Source of the DNA: CAVVTR01 sp963751245
GTDB taxonomy: Bacteria; Acidobacteriota; Thermoanaerobaculia; Thermoanaerobaculales; Thermoanaerobaculaceae
NCBI GenBank assembly: GCA_963751245.1
Contig: CAVVTR010000003.1
Coordinates: 21,086-85,085 of the forward strand
DNA length: 64,000 nt
Direction of reading: 5' to 3'
In this document: positions 39,431-51,045 of the stretch, piece after piece
Layout of the letters: every line of letters begins with the position of its first letter
How positions within the stretch are numbered: the stretch's first letter is position 1
Made by a program: the position numbers and the translations under genes
The notes under the pieces: model-generated
Told to the model about the DNA's origin: nothing
The model's database searches: none
Seen by the model: the letters and a program-made list of their open reading frames with translations, nothing else

Positions 39431-40782
39431 AGTCCTGCCACTGCGAGACGACCGCCGTGCCGTCGCCCGCCACCACCGCCCACCGCGCCTGCACGGAGCG
39501 TAGCCGCGAGACGAAGGAGAGGGTGGCGCCGGAGATCACCGTGTTCTGGCCCAGGTAGGTGTAGTGAAGCCGCACCGCGTTGGCCTCGCGGGCGGCCGTC
39601 ACGCGGCGCCACCCCCGTGCCCCGCTCACCCCGTACTCGAGGCCGGCGAAGTCGCCGAGCTGCGCGTCGAGCACCTCGTTGCCGCCGAAGCGCACCTCGA
39701 CCCAGTTGGAGGTCGTGGCGAAGGTGCCGGAGAACGGTGAGGGGTTGCGCAGCGCCACCTCCAGTCGGCCGCTGGCCAGCCACCGGACCTGCACCTGCGC
39801 CATGGGGTAGGGCCCGGCGCCGCGCATGTAGTCCAGGAACGCCTGCCGGCACATCCCCGCGGCGGGGGCCGGCGGCGGCAGCGACACCACGTCCCAGCCC
39901 GTGAGCCCCTGGCGGACGGGGCGCAGCAGGAAACCGAGGTCGCGGTTGTAGCGGGCCGCGTTGGTCGCCTCCACCTCCACGACCGTGCCGCCGGCCAGCA
40001 TCCGTCCCCCCCACGAGAGGGCGCCGCGGAGGTCGAAGAGGTCGCTGTGGTCGCCGCGCCGGAACGCGGCCTGGGAGGGGCTGGCGAGGGACATCAGGTC
40101 GACGGGGTCGTCCCCGGGTTCGGGCCGGAGCAGCGGCTGCACCACGATGGCCACCCGGTACCCGACGCCACGGGCGTCCAGGGCATCGAGGGCGGCGAGG
40201 TCGTCGTCGGTGGTCGAAGCGGGGAACCCCGCCGCGGCCGGCGTGCCCAGCGCCACGGCGATGAGACCGACGCCGGGCCAGCCCTCCGGCGGAAGCGCCT
40301 GCGCGATCTGGCCCGCGGGCGCCATGAGCTCGACGCGGACGCCGCTCGCGGCCGCGAGGTCCGCCGCGAAGCGGGGAAGGCCCGGCCACAGGGCGCGGGC
40401 GACGAGAATCAGCGAGCCCCGCGAGGGCAGGAGCTTGGCCGCGGGCTGGAGCTGGTTCCAGAAGGCGGCGGCGTCCCCGCTCGCCTCCCCCTCGCCGCTC
40501 ACGTCCACCGCGAGGGAGACGTTCAACGGCGCCAGGGGCGCCAGGCCGGCGAAGGGCTGCAGCACGAACGAGGCCGTCCCGTCTCCGATGGCACCCCGCC
40601 CCACCTGCACCACCGCCCTGTCGATCCCGCCGGCGCGCAGCGCCGTGGTGGTCGCCGCGTCGACGGCGCCGCGGACCCAGACCCGCTGATCCAGCTCGCG
40701 CCCCTCGCCCGCCGCCGCCGAAGGCTGCGAGCAACACCGTGACGATCAAATCCCCAGCGTGCCAGCCGACCCATTCCAGCAT
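39420..40782 (-). CDS. Secreted protein of unknown function, probable frameshift near its N-terminus
   Basis: I do not recognise the family. From about 40707 downward one frame gives ~430 residues without low-complexity ('LDQRVWVRGAV', 'SLVILVARALWPGLPRFAADL'-like, 'VEVRFGGNEVLDAQLG'). It has no good start codon before 40613. Another frame supplies an ATG at 40782, 12 bases after the kinase stop, with a hydrophobic N-terminus ('DLIVTVLLAAFGGG'). Removing one G from the GGG at 40708-40710 joins the two. So the gene is probably a signal peptide plus globular domain, co-transcribed with the kinase. Confidence 0.6.
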
Positions 40783-40794
40783 CGTAGCAGAGGG

Positions 40795-43700
40795 TCATCC
40801 GCCCTCCCCCTCCTCGAGCCGGAGCGGCAGCGTCATCCGCACCTCCAGCCCGTTGCCCGTGTTGCGGGCCTCGACGCGCCCGCCGCCCCGCACCGCCACC
40901 CCGCGAACCACCGCGAGGCCCAGCCCCGAGCCCTCGCTGGTGGTCGAGAAGTGCGGCTCGAAGAGCCTGCTGAGGTGCTCGTCGGGGACCCCGCCACCGG
41001 TGTCGCGCACGGTGAGGTCCACCTCCGCGCCGCGCTCGGCCACCACGATCTCGATGGCCCCGCCCCGGGGCGCCAGCGCGCGGGCGCTGTTCTCCAGCAG
41101 GTGGCGCAACGCCCGCCGCAGCCACGTGTCGTCCGCCATCACCCGCCCGGCGCCGTCGGCCCGCACGGAGAGGGCGATGCCGCGCTGGTCGAGCACCGAG
41201 TACTCCGCGGCAACCTCGGCGGCGAGCCGGGCCATCTCCACCGGCACCGGATCCCAGCGCTCCAGCGCCACGAGGTTCGAGAAGCCCTGGGCGACCTCGC
41301 GGAGGTGCTCCGTGCGCTCGAGGATCTGCTCCGCCGCCATGCGGGCGACCGCCACCAGGTCCTCGGGGGTCCGTCCCAGCGCGGCCTGGAGCTCCTCCGC
41401 CCACAACCGGATCGGCGTCAGCGGGTTCTTCACCTCGTGAGCCACGATGCGGGCCAGGTTCGCCAGCGATGCGAGGCGCTCGGCCCGCGCCACCTCGGAC
41501 ACGTCCTCCATCACCATGAGCAGCCGGTCCGGCATCGCCGCCAGCGGCAGGACCGTCACCTGCCACACCGACTCGGGGGCGTGCGCGGGACGCATGGCAT
41601 CCGCCGCGCCGGCACCTCCCCTCGCCCGCTCCATGAGGCTCTCCAGGGGCTCCCCGAAGGCGGCCCTCAGCCCCTCCAACCCCTCTCCCCCGCCCAGGAG
41701 CCGGCGGGCCGCCGGGTTCGCGAGCTCCGCCGTCCCCCCCCGGTGTCGGTGACCACCACCGCGGCGGACAGCGTTCCCAGCACCGTCTCCAGCAGGTCGC
41801 GCTCGCGGCGCAGCTCCTCCTCGCGGCGCTGCACCGTCCGGGCCATGGTGGCGAACCCCCGCGTCAGCACGGCGATGTCCTCGTCGGCGGAGGACGGCAG
41901 CGCCTCCTCCACCGGCTCGCCCCGCTCCAGCCGGCGGGCGGCGGCGACCAGGTCGCGCAGGGGCCGTCCCATGCGCCGCCCCAACCGCTCGGCGGCGGCG
42001 ACGGCGACCAGCAGGCCGAGCAGGCCGGTGACCACGAACCACTCGGCGGGCGACGCGCTTCCCGCCAGTGCCCCGAGGCGCAGCCCCGTGATGCCGGCCA
42101 CCGTGGGATCCTCGGTGTGGGGCACCGGGGCGTACACGCTGGCCACGTCGTCGCCGCGCACCACCGGCTCGTACCAGCCCCGGACCGCGCGCACGTAGGA
42201 CTGCTCGGGCGGCATCCAGGGGACCACGCCGCGGACGACCAGGTCGGGCCGGGTCGAGCTGACCACGGCGCCGGCCCGGTAGACGCTGAGCACGCCCCCC
42301 ATCTCGCGCACCCGCCAGATCAGCTCGTCCTGCCAGCTCGGACGCGCCACCGGCTCGCTCAGCACCCGGGCCAGCTCGAGACGGCTCCCCTGCTGCTGTC
42401 GCGACCACTGCACCGGCAGCAGGTAGGCCAGGAGGAGCACCGGCGTGACGGTGGTGGCGACCAGGAGCAACCGGAGCCTGCCGGTGAAAGTGCGCCGCTG
42501 GCGCCACCAGTCCTGCCACAGGCGGCGGTTCGCCCATCCCCCTACCGGCAACGCCGCCCACAGGGCCAGCGCCGCCAGGAGCAGGGCGACCTCGGGGACC
42601 GGCAGCACCACCCAGGGCACCGCAACCACCGTGTCGCCCCACGCCCTCAGGTAGGCCGGCAGGATGCGCTCGCCCACGGCCACGCGGCCCCAACTCCTCC
42701 CCGCCGCCAGCGCGCGCCCGACGCGGTCCGGCGACAGCGGCCGGAAGGTGCCGCCGCGGCTCACCGGAGCGCCGGACCGGTTGAACACCGCCACGGGGCC
42801 GGCGAAGCGCTCGGCGCCCATGGCGGCGAGCACGTCCTCCGGCGGCGGCCGGACCAGCACGGCGATGCGCCACCCCCCGGAGAGCGTCCTCGACGCCAGC
42901 TCCTGCAGCGAGTCCGAGGGGCCGGCCGCCTCGCCCCAGGTGGTGGACGTCTGCCCGGCCGGATCCACGAGCACCAGCGAGCACCCCGGGAGGGCCGCGG
43001 AGAAGCCCACCCACGAGGCGAGGCGGCCGAGCACCACGAGCTGCTCGGTAGGCTGGAGCTGGACCAGGTCCTCGAGCGCTCCGTCGGGCAGCGAGGCGAG
43101 GAGCGTGCGGGCCGGCGCCCCCATCCCCTCCAGGCTGGTCAGGGTGGCGTCGGTGGTCGCGACCAGGGTGCTGCGCGCCAGGGCGCCGTCGCTGCCCACG
43201 AGCACCGCCGCCGCCGCCACGGCGGCCAGGGCTGCCCGCCCCCGCCGGGGCAGCCCCCACAGGACGACCAGCGCCGTGCCGGCGCCCAGCACCGCCGGCT
43301 CCGCCCGCAGCACCCCCGCGGCGAGGACCAGCCAGCCGAGCGCGGCCAGCGGCCACGGCGGCCGCGACGCCGGCGGTGCCAGCCGGCCGAGGAGCAGGGC
43401 GAGGGTGAAGACCAGCGCCCAGGTGAGCAGCCCGGGCCACAGCAGGTTGGCGGGCATGCCCGGCAGCCCGAGCCGGGCCGACACCCCGGGCAGCAGCCAC
43501 GCGGCGGTGCCCGCCGCGGCCGCTGCGGGCGCGCGCAGGAGCCAGGCGGCGGGGGCGCGCTCCGCCAGCCACGACAGCACCGCGAAGGCGAGCGCCACCA
43601 GCCAGCCGCGGGAGAGCCACGGCCCGGCGAGCAGCGCGGCGGGCGCCGCGCCCAGCAGGGCGGCGCCCCAGGGCACCGCCCCGGTCACGGCCAGCAACGC

Positions 43701-44444
43701 GGCCATCAGCGCCAGCGCGGCGGCCGGGGTGCTCCAGGGCACCGGTGTGGCCGGCCGGACCTCGAGGCCGAGGACGCGGCGGCCGGAGGGGCCGGCGAGG
43801 TCGCTCCCGCCGGTGAGGAGGGGCGCGATCACGGCGGCCCGTCCGGCGAAGGCGCCCAGCACCTGCCGGGCCCCTTCCTCGGGGATCTCGACGCCGGCCA
43901 GGAGCGCGCCGCGCGGCCTTCCCGCCTCGAAGACCGGCTCCCTCCACCAGATCCAGGTGGCGTCGAGGCCCGGCTCACTGCTCAGGGCGCGCCCGCCCAG
44001 GGAGCGGAGGCGCAGGGGAAGGCGGGCCCGGTCCCCCGTCCACGCCACCGGGCGGCCGCGCTCGTCCACCAGGATCAGCGAGTCCAGCCGGGCCGGGAGG
44101 GTGCGGGCGAGGCGCCGCAGCAGCTCGAAGGGGCGCTCCGGCCTGGCCTCACCGCCGCCGGTGGCGAGCAGCCGGCGCACCTCCGCGGGGATCGCCGCCA
44201 GCCCCTGCTGGACGGCGTCCAGGGTGGCGCTGGCACGCCCGGCCACCGCCGTCCCTGCCCGGGCCGCCGGCACGACGAGCTCCACGACCAGAACCGCCGC
44301 GACCACCGCCGCGGCGGCCGCGGCGAGGGCGCGTCGGCCGCGCCACGCCAACGCCAGGGCCACCGCCGCCAGGGGCGCGCGCCAGAGCACGGAGGACGGC
44401 CCCAGCGCCGGCCAGGGCCCGGCGGCCGCCGCGGCCACCAGCAC
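40795..44444 (-). CDS. NtrY-like membrane sensor histidine kinase, interrupted by a frameshift
   Basis: Very large sensor, about 1216 residues after repair. The N-terminal ~650 residues hold two hydrophobic helices, an outer loop, a multi-helix block (about 230-420), another sensor region and two more helices. A HAMP ('MGRPLRDLVAAARRLERGE'), PAS, HisKA with His in 'IVAHEVKNPLTPIRLWAEEL', and HATPase ('DTGGGVPDEHLSRLFEPHF', 'GSGLGLAVV') follow. The frame breaks in an eight-C run at 41734-41741 (eight G on the coding strand); seven would restore 'VTDTGGTAELANPAAR'. No response regulator is adjacent. The start is a GTG 32 bases after hutU. Confidence 0.82.
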
Positions 44445-44476
44445 CGCGGCGGGGGCCCACCGCGCCGGCCGCGACG

Positions 44477-46186
<1,710 letters not shown>

Positions 46187-46216
46187 CGTAACCCGGCCCA
46201 GGGCCCGGGGAAACCC

Positions 46217-47218
46217 TCAGGAGCGCCGCGTCGGGCGCGCCGTGGCTCCGCGGGCGGCGATGCCGGAAGGGAGGACCCGCGCCCCGGGAGGGGCCGCCGC
46301 CACCGCGGCGGTGGCCACCGCCTCCGCGCCGCCGGGCTCGACCCAGAACAGGACGCTGCCCCCGCCACCCGCCCCGCACGCCTTCCCCGCGAGAGCGCCG
46401 GCGGCGCGCCCGGCCTCGAGGATCGATTCGAGCTGCGGGTTGGACACCTCGGGAGCCAGCGTCCTTCGGGCGCTCCACTCCGCGGCCACGGCCCGGCCGA
46501 CGCCCGCCGCGTCGGCGTCGAGGAGCGCGGCCCGGCACCGCCGCGCCGCGGCGGAGATGGCGTCCAGGGCGGCGGCGGTCCGCGCCTCCCCGTCGACGCG
46601 CGCCCGCACCACCTCCCAGTTGACCATGCCCGAATGGTGGGACACACCGGTGTAGACGACCAGGAGCCTCGCCCCGAGCCAGCTCCGGGACACCGCCAGG
46701 CGCTCCAGGACCTCGCCCCCGGGCCGGTAGTGGATGCCGAGGACGCCCCCCGCCAGCGCCGCCCAGTAGTCCTGGGTGCCCGTGGGCGTGCCCAGCACGC
46801 GCGCTTCGAGGTCGCGGAGGAGCGCCACCAGGGCGGCGGGGCGCAGGCGCCGCCCCACGACGGCGAGGCAGGCCCGGGCCAGCGCCACGGCGAACGCCGA
46901 CGAGGCGCCCAGGCCGGACCCCACCGGCGGCTGCTCCAGCACCTCGCAGGCGAGGCCGCCTCCGGGAACGAGGTGGAACCCCACCGCCGCCGCCAGGTGC
47001 GTGCCGGCGTCGGCGGGCCCGAGGCGGGCCGGGGCGGAGCCGGGGGCGGAGAACAGGATTCCGCCGGGCGCCGCGCCACCGGGGGTCACCCGCAGGCGGA
47101 CGCCGGTCTCGATCGCCGCGTTGACCGTGATGGAGGCGTCGTGGAAGCAGTACAGCGGCCACAGGTCCAGGGTGCCCCCGGCCAGGTCGACGCGGGCGGG
47201 GGCAAAGACCTCAACCAT
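46217..47218 (-). CDS. GHMP-family small-molecule kinase
   Basis: ATP-dependent kinase of 333 residues. The GHMP fold is visible: N-terminal 'FAPARVDLAGGTLDL', the phosphate-binding 'PPVGSGLGASSAFAVALA', and C-terminal 'GAGGGGSVLFWVEP'. The closest families are sugar kinases such as D-glycero-D-manno-heptose 7-phosphate kinase and galactokinase, but the substrate cannot be read from the sequence. The ATG at 47218 overlaps the M23 peptidase stop by eight bases, so they are translationally linked. HutU follows after 30 bases. Confidence 0.83.
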   Translation of the reverse strand: MVEVFAPARVDLAGGTLDLWPLYCFHDASITVNAAIETGVRLRVTPGGAAPGGILFSAPGSAPARLGPADAGTHLAAAVGFHLVPGGGLACEVLEQPPVGSGLGASSAFAVALARACLAVVGRRLRPAALVALLRDLEARVLGTPTGTQDYWAALAGGVLGIHYRPGGEVLERLAVSRSWLGARLLVVYTGVSHHSGMVNWEVVRARVDGEARTAAALDAISAAARRCRAALLDADAAGVGRAVAAEWSARRTLAPEVSNPQLESILEAGRAAGALAGKACGAGGGGSVLFWVEPGGAEAVATAAVAAAPPGARVLPSGIAARGATARPTRRS

Positions 47219-48476
47219 CGAACCGGACGGGTGCGCCCTTCTGCAGCGCGCCGGCCGCTCCGGCGGACAGCGCGCCGGGTGTCTCCAGCAGCGGCAGGAC
47301 CTCGCCGGCCCAGGCCGCGAAGCGCGGCATCTCCGACCGGGCCAGGGGAGGCGCCGGATCGTGCGCCAGCGTGAGGGGGTTGACGTGCCGGCCGTCGTGG
47401 GTGACCCGGTAATCGAGGTGAGGCCCCGTCGCCAGCCCGGTGGCGCCCACGTAGCCGACCACCTCGCCCTGCGACACGCGGCTCCCGACCCGCAGGCCGC
47501 GCGCGAAGCGGGACAGGTGCAGGTAGCCGGTGACGTAGCCGTTGGGGTGGCGAAGCTCCACCGTGTTGCCGCCACCACCCTTGCGCCCCCTGAAGACGAC
47601 CACGCCGTCCGCGGTGGCCATCACCGGTGTCCCCACCGGAGCGCCGTAGTCGACCCCCCAGTGCGGCATGCGCCGGCCCAGGACCGGGTGCAGGCGGCTC
47701 AGCGAGAACCTCGAGGTGATGCGCGTGAAGCGCACCGGCGCGCGCAGGAACTGCTTGCGCAGCGGGTGCCCCTGGGCGTCGTAGTAGCCCGGTCTGGCGC
47801 CTTCCGGGCTGTAGCGCACGGCGGTGAGGCGGCGCCCCGCGTTGGTGTAGGTGGCCGCCAGGATGGGCCCGTGGTCCACCACCCGGCCGTCGGACAGCAC
47901 GCGCTCCACCACCAGCTGGAAGGTGTCCCCCTCCCGCACCTCTCGGTGGAAGTCGATGTCCCACTGGAACAGGTCGGCGAGATCGACGGCCAGCGTCTCG
48001 TCCTCGCCGGCCGCGGCCACGGCCTCGAAGAGGCTGGAGCGCACCGTGCCCTGCACGACCCAGAGCTCACGCTGGACCGGCCGGGCCTCGCGCCGGGCGG
48101 AGACGCCCCCGGGCCCGCTCTGCAGCACCACGGTCTCGCGCCAGTCCGGCGTCAGCCGCACGGCATCGAGGTTGCCGTGATGGTCGAGGTCGGCCTCCAC
48201 GCTCAGCCCCACCGGCAGCGAGCGAAGGTCGAGCTGGCTGCGCGCCGCCCCGACCCACTCCGGCACCTCGGACGCCGCGGCGCCCAGGTGCTCCAGCAAC
48301 TGGCTCAGGGTCTCCCCCGCGATCAGGGTCGCGTGGCGCATCACGCGGGGCAGCGTGAGGGGCTCCACCACCAGGACCGGTGGCCTCTGCTCGCTGCCCG
48401 AGGGGCGCGAGACCTGCCACGCGAAGACCAGGATGGCGCAGGCAAGCAGGACGAACGCACGGTCCGACAGTCTCAT
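47211..48476 (-). CDS. M23-family metallopeptidase (LytM/MepM-like)
   Basis: Cell-wall endopeptidase or regulator, 421 residues. N-terminal signal anchor (about 8-20, 'LLACAILVFAW'), a LysM/OapA-like linker region, and the peptidase domain (about 270-380). Zinc ligands are His and Asp of 'MPHWGVDYGAP'. The third ligand position, normally HxH, reads 'TGPHLDYRV' (His-Leu-Asp), a variant that also occurs in M23 proteins. It is the first gene of a run with the GHMP kinase and probably hutU. Confidence 0.88.
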   Translation of the reverse strand: MRLSDRAFVLLACAILVFAWQVSRPSGSEQRPPVLVVEPLTLPRVMRHATLIAGETLSQLLEHLGAAASEVPEWVGAARSQLDLRSLPVGLSVEADLDHHGNLDAVRLTPDWRETVVLQSGPGGVSARREARPVQRELWVVQGTVRSSLFEAVAAAGEDETLAVDLADLFQWDIDFHREVREGDTFQLVVERVLSDGRVVDHGPILAATYTNAGRRLTAVRYSPEGARPGYYDAQGHPLRKQFLRAPVRFTRITSRFSLSRLHPVLGRRMPHWGVDYGAPVGTPVMATADGVVVFRGRKGGGGNTVELRHPNGYVTGYLHLSRFARGLRVGSRVSQGEVVGYVGATGLATGPHLDYRVTHDGRHVNPLTLAHDPAPPLARSEMPRFAAWAGEVLPLLETPGALSAGAAGALQKGAPVRFDG

Positions 48477-48521
48477 CGGTCCGCCGCAGGGATGACGTGA
48501 CCGCAGTTCACGCGGTCATGG

Positions 48522-48566
48522 TAGCAGAAGAAAGGCCCCCCTTCCCGTACCTCGGGTCGGGGGGCC
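48522..48566 (-). terminator. Intrinsic terminator after the sigma factor gene
   Basis: On the minus strand, GGCCCCCC (48566-48559) pairs with GGGGGGCC (48541-48534) and is followed by TTTCTTCT. It lies 22 bases beyond the sigma factor stop. The T-run is mixed but the stem is very strong. Confidence 0.65.
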
Positions 48567-48587
48567 GAGCGCAGCGGGCTGCGCCCG

Positions 48588-49256
48588 TCAGTGGATGTGG
48601 TGGGACCCGTGCCGCCGCCCCGCGGCCACCTGCTCCCGGCGCTCCGCGAAGACGCGGTCCACGTCGAGGTTCTCGGAGCGAAGGCGATTCGGGCGGTGGT
48701 GGAGGTAGTTGTACCGAACGCCGAACGACAGAAGCGCCCGTTCCAGGAGCCGCCGGCCGCGGTAGAGGCGCGACATCACCGTGCCCACGGGGATCGTCAG
48801 GATCTCCGCGATCTCCTTGTAGGAGTAGCCCTCGATGTCGGCCAGGAGCACCACGACCTTGTAGTTGTGCGGCAGCCCCACCAGCGCCCGCCGCACCTCG
48901 CTGTCCAGGGAGCTCTCGAGGAGCTCGTCCTCCGGCGTACGCGCCGCCGAGCTGTTCTTGTTGGCCAGGACGGACTCGAACGTCTCTTCGAGGTCGGCAA
49001 AGTCGACTTGCGGGGGGACCTGCTTCCGGCGACGGTACTCGTTGATGAACGTGTTCTTCAGGATCTTGAAGAGCCACGCCTTCAGGTTCGTGCCGGGTTG
49101 AAAGCTCGTGTAGTGGCGGTAGGCCTTCAGGTAGGTCTCCTGGAGAAGGTCCTCCGCGTCCTCCGCGTTCCTGGTCAGGCGAAGCGCCGTCTTGAACAGC
49201 TGGTCACGGTAGGGGAGCTCGCTGGTTTCGAAGTTCCATGACCCGTTCTCACTCAT
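48588..49256 (-). CDS. ECF sigma factor (SigE/RpoE-like group)
   Basis: Extracytoplasmic-function sigma factor, 222 residues. Region 2 is clear ('LFKTALRLTRNAEDAEDLLQETYLKAY', 'AWLFKILKNTFINEYRR'), as is region 4 ('LVGLPHNYKVVVLLADIEGYSYKEIAEIL', 'VGTVMSRLYRGRRLLERAL'). After region 4 a ~35-residue tail ends in a His-rich 'GSHHIH', unusual for the group. No anti-sigma gene is adjacent. ATG 49256 has GGAGG upstream. Confidence 0.9.
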   Translation of the reverse strand: MSENGSWNFETSELPYRDQLFKTALRLTRNAEDAEDLLQETYLKAYRHYTSFQPGTNLKAWLFKILKNTFINEYRRRKQVPPQVDFADLEETFESVLANKNSSAARTPEDELLESSLDSEVRRALVGLPHNYKVVVLLADIEGYSYKEIAEILTIPVGTVMSRLYRGRRLLERALLSFGVRYNYLHHRPNRLRSENLDVDRVFAERREQVAAGRRHGSHHIH

Positions 49257-49558
49257 GCTCGCCTCCGAAATCAAACGTAGCGCACACGAGACAGCGTGTC
49301 AATAGCCCGTGAGAAGATTTCTCCATCGCGTTCTGAGAACGTCCCCCGGAGCGAACCCGCGCGATGAAGACAACCGGTTGTGGCGTCAGAGCTTGAGACG
49401 CAGGAAGTGGCGTCGCCGGGCCCACGCGGCGCCCGCGGCCGGGCTTCCGCGAGGTGAGACGGATCACTCCCTCACCGGCGCCGGGCGCAGACGGACGACG
49501 GCCCGGGCCGCCGATTCCTCGACGGTCCGGGCCGCTGAGCTCCGGGACGCTACCGCGT
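49257..49558. promoter_or_regulatory. Intergenic region with a promoter for the sigma factor gene
   Basis: 302 bases. On the minus strand TTGACA (49302-49297), 17 bases, TACGTT (49279-49274) forms a plausible promoter. The spacer and -35 hold an inverted repeat ACACG/CGTGT (49284-49299), and a palindrome GTTCTGAGAAC lies at 49330-49340, possible protein sites. I see no terminator for atpE and no gene here. Confidence 0.45.
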
Positions 49559-49888
49559 CTACTTTCCGAGAATGATGAACGCGATGAGCAGGGCGTAGAT
49601 CACCAGCGACTCGATGAACGCCACGCCGATGATCATGGTGATCCGCACGGGGCCCGCAGCGCCGGGGTTGCGGCCCATGCTGGTGCAGGCGGCGGCGATG
49701 GCCTTGGACTGGCCGAAGGCGCCGGCGAAGGCGGCCACGCCCAGCACGAACGCGGCGCCGATGAACTTCCAGATGTCCCGCATCACGGGGTTCGCCATGA
49801 CGTCGCCGCCCTGTTCCGCCGCCAGGGCCGGGCCGGCCACCGAGAGCACCACGAGACCGAGCAGTACGAGCATCAACCTTTTCCTCAT
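49559..49888 (-). CDS. atpE: ATP synthase F0 subunit c, with Na+-type ligands
   Basis: Rotor-ring proteolipid, 109 residues. A signal-like N-terminus (about 1-23, 'VLLGLVVLSVAGPALAA') precedes two helices joined by the polar loop 'GRNPGAAG'. The ion-binding Glu lies in 'GVAFIESLVIYALL'. Aligned by eye to the Ilyobacter Na+ ring, Gln in helix 1 ('AFGQSKAIAA'), Glu and the following Ser, and the Tyr five residues after Glu are all in register; one Thr is Leu. This suggests but does not prove Na+ coupling. It is last in the nuo-atp run. Confidence 0.9.
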   Translation of the reverse strand: MRKRLMLVLLGLVVLSVAGPALAAEQGGDVMANPVMRDIWKFIGAAFVLGVAAFAGAFGQSKAIAAACTSMGRNPGAAGPVRITMIIGVAFIESLVIYALLIAFIILGK

Positions 49889-49919
49889 CGAGCATTCCTC
49901 CTTCGAAAGTCTCTGCGTT

Positions 49920-50669
49920 TCAGTGTTCCTCAGCCACGGCCCCCGCGATGTACACCGCGGTGAGCATGATGAAGATGAACGTCTGGATGGCCGCCCCGAG
50001 GATGCCCATGCCCATCATTCCCCAGGGGACGACGAACGGGACCATGGCCATGAAGATCCCGGTCGCCGTGTGCTCCGCGAAGATGTTGCCGAAGAGACGG
50101 AGGGCCAGGGAGAGCACCCGCGCCAGGTGCGAGATGATCTCCAGCGGCACCATGAGCGGGAAGAGCCACCACACCGGACCCGCGAAGTGCTTGGCGTAGC
50201 GGATCACCCCCTGCCGCTTGATGCCCACCGCGTTGTAGAACAGGAACGCCGTGATGGAGAGGGCGAACGTGGTGTTGGTGTTGGCCGTCGGGGGCGCAAG
50301 GAAGAAGAGCAGGCCGAAGATGTTCGCGAGGAAGATGAAGAACGCCAGGGCGGCGATGAACGGGACGAAGTCCCGGCCGCGCCCGTGGCCGACCACGTCC
50401 TCGGTCATGCTCCGCAGGCCCGACACCAGCAGCTCGAGGATCTGCTGCAGCGTCGACGGGCGCTCGATGGAGTAGCGCCGGCGGGCCGCGATGAGCACCA
50501 CGGCGACCAGGACCACCACGAGGATGGACATGATCACGTGGTCAGGGAGCCAGGCGGCTTCCTCGAGGGGGAGACCCATGGCCGTCCGCCAGCGCGCCGA
50601 GGGCTCTCCGAGGAGCGCGATCAGGAGCGCGTTGACCGGGTGAAAGAGGAACGAGAACTCGTGTTGCAC
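49920..50669 (-). CDS. atpB: ATP synthase F0 subunit a
   Basis: Membrane subunit forming the ion half-channels beside the c ring, 249 residues and about six helices. The essential Arg lies in 'HLARVLSLALRLFGNIFAEH', within the diagnostic helix. The GTG at 50669 is preferred because GGGGAGGAG precedes it and the product then starts 'MQHEFSFLFHPVNALL', although the frame is open to 50708. It is 31 bases from atpE and follows the AtpI-like gene closely. Confidence 0.93.
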   Translation of the reverse strand: MQHEFSFLFHPVNALLIALLGEPSARWRTAMGLPLEEAAWLPDHVIMSILVVVLVAVVLIAARRRYSIERPSTLQQILELLVSGLRSMTEDVVGHGRGRDFVPFIAALAFFIFLANIFGLLFFLAPPTANTNTTFALSITAFLFYNAVGIKRQGVIRYAKHFAGPVWWLFPLMVPLEIISHLARVLSLALRLFGNIFAEHTATGIFMAMVPFVVPWGMMGMGILGAAIQTFIFIMLTAVYIAGAVAEEH

Positions 50670-50676
50670 GTCGCTT

Positions 50677-51045
50677 TCACTCCTCCCCTGCGCGGTCCGG
50701 CCGCCCACTGACCCCGGCAGCGGCCAGGGCGACCAGGAAGCATCCCAGTCCCCCGACCACAGCCCAGATGCTCACGTGCCTCCGGAGCAGGTAGAGCACC
50801 CCGAACAGCAGTGCCCACAGTCCGAATCGCCCCAACAGGATGAACACGGCAGCTCGCGAGAACCGGGGCTTCGCGGGCTGGAGGACGCGCAGCAGAAGTC
50901 CCTCCAGCCAAAGTGCGTTGATGATACCGACCGCCGCCGTGCCGGTCAAGACGACCGCGTCCCACCGGTACCCCCCGGCGGCGAGGACGAAACCGGCGAG
51001 GCCGGCGAGGGCGAAGCCGATCCCGGCGGCGCGGCGGGCCACCAC
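50677..51045 (-). CDS. AtpI-like small membrane protein
   Basis: 122 residues with four hydrophobic helices ('IGFALAGLAGFVLAAGGY', 'AVVLTGTAAVGIINALW', 'AVFILLGRFGLWALLFGVLYLL', 'WAVVGGLGCFLVALAAAG') and basic loops. Position between atpZ and atpB, and the short-helix make-up, fit ATP synthase protein I, an assembly or Mg2+/Ca2+-related factor. Sequence identity to named AtpI is low. GTG at 51045 abuts the atpZ stop. Its stop overlaps the atpB ribosome site. Confidence 0.7.
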   Translation of the reverse strand: MVARRAAGIGFALAGLAGFVLAAGGYRWDAVVLTGTAAVGIINALWLEGLLLRVLQPAKPRFSRAAVFILLGRFGLWALLFGVLYLLRRHVSIWAVVGGLGCFLVALAAAGVSGRPDRAGEE

